Positions 5,771 to 9,322 of a stretch of DNA of 9,322 nucleotides are shown here, in pieces. Location of the stretch: positions 1 through 9,322 of the forward strand of contig JAFGCA010000424.1 in the NCBI GenBank assembly GCA_016932895.1, given 5' to 3'. The stretch comes from Sedimentisphaerales bacterium (lineage in GTDB: Bacteria; Planctomycetota; Phycisphaerae; Sedimentisphaerales; SG8-4). The notes under the pieces were generated by a model. It did not search any database and had not been told where the DNA came from. It saw nothing but the letters and a program-made list of their open reading frames with translations. Within the stretch, counting starts at the first letter, position 1, and every line of letters starts with the position of its first letter. The translations under genes and the position numbers were made by a program.

Positions 5771-6352
5771 CTATCGCTGCACCGCCCGCGCGAGGCTGGC
5801 GAGCAACTCGTCCCCGGTCCGGTTGACGGTCTGGCCACTCTCGAACAACTGATGCCGCTCCAGTATCTCGGCTTGGCCCTGGTAATACTGCTCGACGGCC
5901 CCGGCGCCGCCCTCGACGGCGCCGGCCGTGCGGAAATCGCCCTCCAGCAGCCAGGAACTCACTTCGTCGTCATACTCGGCCGGGTAAATCAGCGCCACCG
6001 CGAACTTGTCCGTGGCATATTGGGCCAGATGCACCTTGGCCCGGCAGGGCGGCGCCGCACCCACGGCCAGGTCCACCAGCCGCTTGAAATTGGCCCGGGC
6101 CGTGGCCTCGTCGCCGGCGTAGAAGAACATCCCCGCCTCAAGCTGGAAACGCCCCGCAGCGACGCCTTTCAACTCCAGCCGGCCGTCGGGATAGGCCCGG
6201 TGAATCTTGTACACCTTGCCCTCGCGGTACCGCTCGCTCTCGAGCAGCTCGGCCACCTCTTCGGCCGTAAATCCCACCCCGGCGTGATCCCCGAAGTCAA
6301 ACACATACAGCCCTTGGTACCGGTCCGGTTTGTCCAATTCTGGCAGTTTCAT
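5771..6352 (-). CDS. conserved-looking hypothetical protein, 193 aa
   Basis: The open frame extends to 6952, but everything upstream of ATG 6352 is repeat-derived, and the true product starts MKLPELDKPDRYQGLYVFDFG. This start also has TATAAT at 6360-6365, 7 nt ahead, and no SD, suggesting a leaderless mRNA. Visible parts: an N-terminal alpha/beta region with GVGFTAEEVAELLESERYREGKVYKI, a middle section AGMFFYAGDEATARANFKRLVDLA, then C103, HLAQYATDKFAVALIYPAEYDDEVSSWLLEGDF, and a helical end. No signal peptide or membrane segment is seen, so it is probably cytoplasmic. I do not recognise the family. Sequence such as VYKIHRAYPDGRLELKGV is characteristic of a folded, conserved protein rather than a chance frame. 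The 80-aa gene follows after 11 bp. The 235-codon frame opposite is a shadow. Confidence 0.72.
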   Translation of the reverse strand: MKLPELDKPDRYQGLYVFDFGDHAGVGFTAEEVAELLESERYREGKVYKIHRAYPDGRLELKGVAAGRFQLEAGMFFYAGDEATARANFKRLVDLAVGAAPPCRAKVHLAQYATDKFAVALIYPAEYDDEVSSWLLEGDFRTAGAVEGGAGAVEQYYQGQAEILERHQLFESGQTVNRTGDELLASLARAVQR

Positions 6353-6359
6353 ACGCGGT

Positions 6360-6365
6360 ATTATA
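6360..6365 (-). promoter_or_regulatory. -10 box of the 193-aa gene (possible leaderless transcript)
   Basis: On the - strand TATAAT, a perfect -10 hexamer, stands 7 nt before the ATG at 6352. This places the predicted transcription start at or next to the ATG. No good -35 is seen at 16-18 bp. Confidence 0.45.
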
Positions 6366-6415
6366 CGCCCCCAACCCTCGCCTTGCACACATTTTTCGAC
6401 CCCGGCCCACTCGTC

Positions 6416-6510
6416 CACCACAGAGACGCAGAGGACACGGAGCATAATCCATAACCCCTGTTTCCAGTTGCACTTATGTTCATCTCGGCGTTCTCCGTGC
6501 CTCCATGGTG
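6416..6510. repeat. imperfect inverted repeat, 27-bp arms, 41-bp spacer
   Basis: Arm 6416-6442 (CACCACAGAGACGCAGAGGA...) and the reverse complement of 6484-6510 (CACCATGGAGGCACGGAGAA...) are clearly related. From memory, sequences of the type CAGAGACGCAGAGGACACGGAG are dispersed in intergenic regions of many planctomycete and other environmental genomes and give rise to false ORFs. No coding or transposase signal is linked to it. Confidence 0.6.
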
Positions 6511-6528
6511 CGTTTCCCCCGGCACCAA

Positions 6529-6803
6529 ATTGGGTTCGTTTGACATTCCCGAACCCCGGCTTCTCGCTGACCATCCGGCAGCGGGGCCATGCCCGCCGAC
6601 TCGCCGTCCCGCCCCATTGGGTTCGTTTGGCAATCCCCGCCCCGGCTGCCTCGAATCTCCAATCCGAAGTCCCGATGCCCGGCCTCCCGCCCAAGGTTTG
6701 GCTTTGTTTTCGCGCGCCACCCTCGTTTCCGGGCCAAAACAGCGGAAATTGGCTTTGTTTCGCATTCCAGGGGTACGGCGCCCCGATTCCCAATCTCCAG
6801 TCG
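6529..6803. repeat. interspersed short repeat array, core TTGG[G/C]TT[C/T]GTTT
   Basis: Four related units lie at 6529-6549, 6616-6637, 6697-6711 and 6748-6768, separated by non-identical spacers of unequal length. Three of them end in a CA/GCA-ATTCC-like extension. A second motif, AATCTCCA[A/G]TC, occurs at 6654-6664 and 6792-6802. Read on the - strand the units give strings such as QTNPI, NEPN and NKAN in different frames. This is why overlapping ORFs of 150-390 codons appear here although none looks like a protein. Together with the inverted repeat at 6416-6510 it fills most of the gap between the 193-aa gene and 7034; 6804-7033 holds nothing I can name. Confidence 0.65.
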
Positions 6804-7033
6804 CTCGCCCTCGGCGCAAGGCGCGGAAAATCCGGCCGGACCAGACCCCGAGCGACGAGCGCTGCCCGGGTGAAATCGAATGGGATGTTCGCTTCGCTGA
6901 CCATGATTCGTGGTTCCGCGGTTCCGTTCAAACGAGAACGTCTTGGTTCCATATATACCAGACATTGGCTCGCCCGTCAAGGAAAAAGAACCGCCTTTTG
7001 TGAGCAGGTAGGGCTCTGGCCTATACCGACTCT

Positions 7034-7117
7034 AATCCTTTGTGATTCCAGCCTTTACGTGATCTTGCCGGAGAGACAAGGATTTTTCGCATTGTAGCAG
7101 GCTTTTTCTGGAATCAT
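7034..7117. repeat. nested inverted repeats in intergenic region
   Basis: TGATTCCAG (7043-7051) and CTGGAATCA (7108-7116) are perfect 9-bp inverted repeats. Interlocked with them, AATCCTTTGT (7034-7043) pairs with ACAAGGATT (7076-7084) with one extra T, and GCCT 7051-7054 with AGGC 7099-7102. Both right arms are next to T-runs (7083-7087 and 7103-7107), so one may act as a weak + strand terminator. It lies directly before the promoter at 7120. Confidence 0.35.
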
Positions 7118-7119
7118 CC

Positions 7120-7148
7120 TTGACCGGCGGGATGGGCCGTGCTACGAT
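7120..7148 (+). promoter_or_regulatory. sigma70-type promoter upstream of the 87-aa/519-aa genes
   Basis: -35 TTGACC (7120-7125, 5 of 6), 17-bp spacer, -10 TACGAT (7143-7148, 4 of 6). The start of transcription would be near 7155, about 10 nt before the SD GGGAGG at 7164-7169. It could drive the small ORF at 7175 and the 519-aa gene behind it. Confidence 0.55.
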
Positions 7149-7174
7149 TCCCTGCGTACGTGCGGGAGGTTCAG

Positions 7175-7438
7175 ATGGTGCGATATCATGAGACAGACGC
7201 GCCCACCCGAGCACCGGCCACCCAGGCAGTTGCTCCACACAGAGCCGCCGCGCCCCTACGCAAAGACGAGAGAGAACGATTGGAAGTGTCGCCCCGATTC
7301 GCATTAAGACGCGAAGTAAGGGCTGACCCGAATGGTGCTTCCTTAAGGTCTGCGGCAGGGCCGAAACCTCGGTCTTGGAGCCAAGAACGCAGGGTGTCAA
7401 CGCGAAAGACCGCTTATGGAAGTGCCATTCAAGCCTGA
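7175..7438 (+). CDS. possible small basic protein, 87 aa (doubtful)
   Basis: The ATG at 7175 has GGGAGG 5 nt upstream and a good promoter before that, so signals for expression are in place; an earlier in-frame ATG at 7139 has none and lies inside the promoter. The product is dominated by Arg, Ala, Pro and Ser (for example APTRAPATQAVAPHRAAAP), with no hydrophobic core, no signal peptide and no recognised domain. Such a composition can come from GC-rich non-coding sequence. The 519-aa gene begins 27 bp after its stop, so it may be a short upstream gene, a leader ORF, or a chance frame in a long 5' leader. Confidence 0.3.
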   Translation: MVRYHETDAPTRAPATQAVAPHRAAAPLRKDERERLEVSPRFALRREVRADPNGASLRSAAGPKPRSWSQERRVSTRKTAYGSAIQA

Positions 7439-7465
7439 CCCCTTATCCTCTCTGGAGGTAGTCAT

Positions 7466-9025
7466 ATGAAACAAGAAGAAAGGGCAGCGTGTTTCGGCAT
7501 CGGTTTTCTTCGTGCGCAGCGGAGTGAGCACTTATTCCTTTCTGTAACACCGGGCTTTGAGCACGGGCCTGGGATTCTGCGAGACGGCATAACTGCACCG
7601 CGCATGACTGATCCCCATCACGTCGCATATGTTCTATCATCTCACAACCTGTCGATATTGGATGACGGATTGAGACACCATACAGAGGAGCCTTTCCTGC
7701 AACGTTCAGGAACATGGACCATATACCATCACCTAAAGAAATTCCATGAATTCTACGGAAGCCAATGGCGCATTATAGCCTGTCAAAGCTGTGGCGATCT
7801 CACGATGAATCCATGGCACATGGCCTATATAGGTCGTTCGCATTTACCCGGTATGGCGGGGAAGCTATGTGCGTTACGAACTGCTGAAGATCGTGACGAT
7901 CAATGGGAGCATGTCGAAGATAAAGTCTATCGTTGTCTTGTCAAATGGCGGCCGCAAGCTGCACGAGTCATCGGATCTGACTACGAATTCTTAGATCTTC
8001 GGTTCTTTCAGCGTCCCAAAGGCATTGGTGTCGGTTTATCCAAACAGACTCAGCGGAACAAGTATCACACTGCTTTCAAGAAGCAATCACGATATGATTC
8101 ACGATCGCGGGATATTAGCCACCTCATTGAGTTTGCCCTGTCAGGTAAACCAATAGCGGAAAGCGGATTAGAACTTGACCTCTCAAATTCAATTGACAAA
8201 TTTCAGGACATAAGACATATATTCAAGATTCCAACTGTACCATGCCGGGGGAACTTCCGAGGGGAGCCAGTCTCTACGATCAACTTCGGCGAGTACCAGC
8301 TTTACCACAATCTTAATGAACGACGTGCCGCACTTCAAACCCCGGTGTTGATTGACCTCAATATCGGGAATCAGATCACCACAGATTGGACGCAGGTTCG
8401 GAATGCTTTACTGGCAAATCACTTCCGTGAAACCCAGGACCCCGATGCTCCTACGAGTCGAGGGCATTTTAGGCGCTATCCGAATTCCGAGAAGGTGGAA
8501 ATATTTTATCCTCATAATGTCTATCCCTTTGGTGTACTCGGATTGGGTCCAGTTGGGCTGGTATGCTTGGCGTCAGGTGGCCTCTCGGGAAGAGTCGGTA
8601 ACACACTTGAGGGGACGACTCGCATTATGTACGACTTCTTTGGTTGCGAAGATGCAATTGTTCTTGATGAAGGATACGATACTTTTCATCTGGTTAATCC
8701 AGCCGCTGGTAAAGGAGTCTTTAAATACTCGAACACTGAAATGCTATCTACTGCATACTCCTTTACGCGTGAACAACTCGAAAAGGACTTCTCTGAGAGC
8801 GAGCAACATGACGGTAAGGGTATGTGGGAATGGCCCTTAAACCAGGAAATCCTCAAAACAATCAAACTCGATCGCAGAAGATTTCGCAATCCGGAACCAA
8901 ATCCTGACATTCTCGTTGTGCCTCCTCGTCGCTCACAGATACGTTGTGTTATTATCTTTGCATCTAGAGAGTCAGCCAAAGGAAAAGGGCGAAGAAGCGC
9001 ATCCACTAAGGACCGCCATTCGTGA
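7466..9025 (+). CDS. hypothetical protein, 519 aa; possible NAGPA-like C-terminal domain
   Basis: The start ATG at 7466 has GGAGG 7 nt upstream. No signal peptide or transmembrane helix is evident. The N-terminal 250 residues (for example HHLKKFHEFYGSQWRIIACQ, C107-x-x-C110, LDLRFFQRPKGIGVGLS) are unknown to me. Residues about 313-410 may be a divergent phosphodiester glycosidase (NAGPA/DUF2233) domain: NALLANHF (313-320), FGVLGLGPVGLVCLASGG (355-372), then NTLEGTTRIMYDFFGCEDAIVLDEGYD (379-405), laid out like the family's G-x-T-L-x-E-L-A...LG-x-x-D-A-L-N-L-D-G-G-G-S stretch. The DGGGS motif reads D401-E-G-Y-D, so if homologous the active site is altered. The C-terminal tail is basic. Base composition is lower in GC than the genes to the left (20/60 G+C in 8161-8220 against 42/60 in 2401-2460), suggesting transfer. 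Confidence 0.75.
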   Translation: MKQEERAACFGIGFLRAQRSEHLFLSVTPGFEHGPGILRDGITAPRMTDPHHVAYVLSSHNLSILDDGLRHHTEEPFLQRSGTWTIYHHLKKFHEFYGSQWRIIACQSCGDLTMNPWHMAYIGRSHLPGMAGKLCALRTAEDRDDQWEHVEDKVYRCLVKWRPQAARVIGSDYEFLDLRFFQRPKGIGVGLSKQTQRNKYHTAFKKQSRYDSRSRDISHLIEFALSGKPIAESGLELDLSNSIDKFQDIRHIFKIPTVPCRGNFRGEPVSTINFGEYQLYHNLNERRAALQTPVLIDLNIGNQITTDWTQVRNALLANHFRETQDPDAPTSRGHFRRYPNSEKVEIFYPHNVYPFGVLGLGPVGLVCLASGGLSGRVGNTLEGTTRIMYDFFGCEDAIVLDEGYDTFHLVNPAAGKGVFKYSNTEMLSTAYSFTREQLEKDFSESEQHDGKGMWEWPLNQEILKTIKLDRRRFRNPEPNPDILVVPPRRSQIRCVIIFASRESAKGKGRRSASTKDRHS

Positions 9026-9071
9026 CTGTCGCGGATGGCTACCCATACTGTTCACAATGAAGGGGGCGATC

Positions 9072-9227
9072 ATGGGTAAGAGGAAAGATGAACTGGTGGC
9101 GTATGAGCGGGTATCTCCTGGATTTGAAGCGGCGTACACTGGGGAGATTACCTCGACTCCCGTTGAGAAGAACGAAATGACCGGTACGCTCTATTGCCAC
9201 GAGGATGGCAACCTTATAAGCCAGTGA
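9072..9227 (+). CDS. small hypothetical protein, 51 aa
   Basis: AGGGGG (9061-9066) lies 5 nt before ATG 9072. Longer starts in the same frame (8916, 9057) overlap the 519-aa gene or have no SD. The product begins MGKRKDELVAYERVSPGFEAAY and continues TGEITSTPVEKNEMTGTLYC, then ends HEDGNLISQ; it is a mixed, soluble-looking sequence with one Cys and no signal peptide. I do not recognise it. It follows the 519-aa gene after 46 bp on the same strand, so co-transcription is likely. Its stop TGA shares one base with an ATG (TGATG) opening another frame. Confidence 0.55.
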   Translation: MGKRKDELVAYERVSPGFEAAYTGEITSTPVEKNEMTGTLYCHEDGNLISQ

Positions 9228-9322
9228 TGTACTATGGCGCATTAACATGCGAAGTGCAACGCGGTCCTGCGATCACGAGCGGGCCGGTTGCTTATTGGTT
9301 TTCGACGTCCTGGGGGCTCTGC
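9227..9322 (+). CDS. possible start of a further gene, 3' truncated by window end
   Basis: ATG 9227 overlaps the stop of the 51-aa gene by one base (TGATG), and its frame stays open for all 32 codons to the window end: MYYGALTCEVQRGPAITSG, then PVAYWFSTSWGLC. There is no separate SD, as expected for a coupled start. The piece is too short to recognise. Another frame from ATG 9247 is also open, so the choice rests on the stop-start overlap. Confidence 0.3.
   Translation, partial: MYYGALTCEVQRGPAITSGPVAYWFSTSWGLC

Noticed and set aside
5747..6454. 235-codon + strand ORF opposite the 193-aa gene
   Set aside because: The translated sequence lacks protein-like organisation, and the - strand frame is far more convincing.
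6353..6952. N-terminal extension of the 193-aa frame (393 codons in total)
   Set aside because: The added sequence is the repeat array read in frame; a TATAAT and the MKLPEL start mark the real N-terminus.
6330..7097. Overlapping + strand ORFs of 94-255 codons in the repeat block
   Set aside because: They arise from repeats, which are translated in several frames at once with no SD or domain.
7422..7445. ATTCAAGCCTGACCCCTT as a possible insertion-sequence-associated motif
   Set aside because: It feels familiar from regions near REP-associated transposases, but I cannot confirm this and no transposase or matching second copy is in the window.

Overview
The window is GC-rich over most of its length and reads like a planctomycete genome (Phycisphaerae-like). 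That assignment is an inference. It rests on the mix of an FG-GAP/VCBS protein, two orphan lipoproteins, a DUF362 protein, loose gene packing, and a block of dispersed repeats of a type I associate with planctomycete genomes. No rRNA, tRNA, CRISPR array or transposase gene was seen.

Layout, left to right. (1) 1-303 is the C-terminal end of a VCBS/FG-GAP protein on +, converging on a 246-aa lipoprotein gene on - (360-1100). (2) 1378-2088 is a complete type II toxin-antitoxin operon: promoter, palindromic operator lying over the -10 box, a FitA-like antitoxin, and a VapC PIN-domain toxin joined by an ATGA overlap. (3) 2177-4056 on - is a two-gene unit: a 287-aa lipoprotein gene with a near-consensus promoter that would give a leaderless mRNA, followed 6 bp later by a DUF362 gene. 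(4) 4233-4488 on - is a 69-aa hypothetical gene with its own SD and possible promoter. (5) About 4630-4985 on + has no convincing gene. It holds a possible promoter with repeated ACCCAG boxes, several helices, and a strong intrinsic terminator whose G-U pairs fit only the + strand RNA. (6) 5071-5481 is a CheY-like receiver that has lost the phospho-acceptor Asp and other catalytic residues. (7) 5517-6365 on - is a 193-aa/80-aa pair of unknown genes with TATAAT directly before the first ATG. (8) 6414-6803 is a non-coding block of dispersed repeats. (9) 7120-9322 on + has a good promoter, a doubtful 87-aa ORF, a visibly AT-richer 519-aa gene of unknown function with a possible remote NAGPA-like domain near the C-terminus, a 51-aa small gene, and a start-coupled reading frame that runs off the end.

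The most interesting items are the pseudo-receiver, the candidate structured RNA upstream of it, and the AT-rich 519-aa gene cluster. Only vapBC forms a functional system that can be named with confidence.
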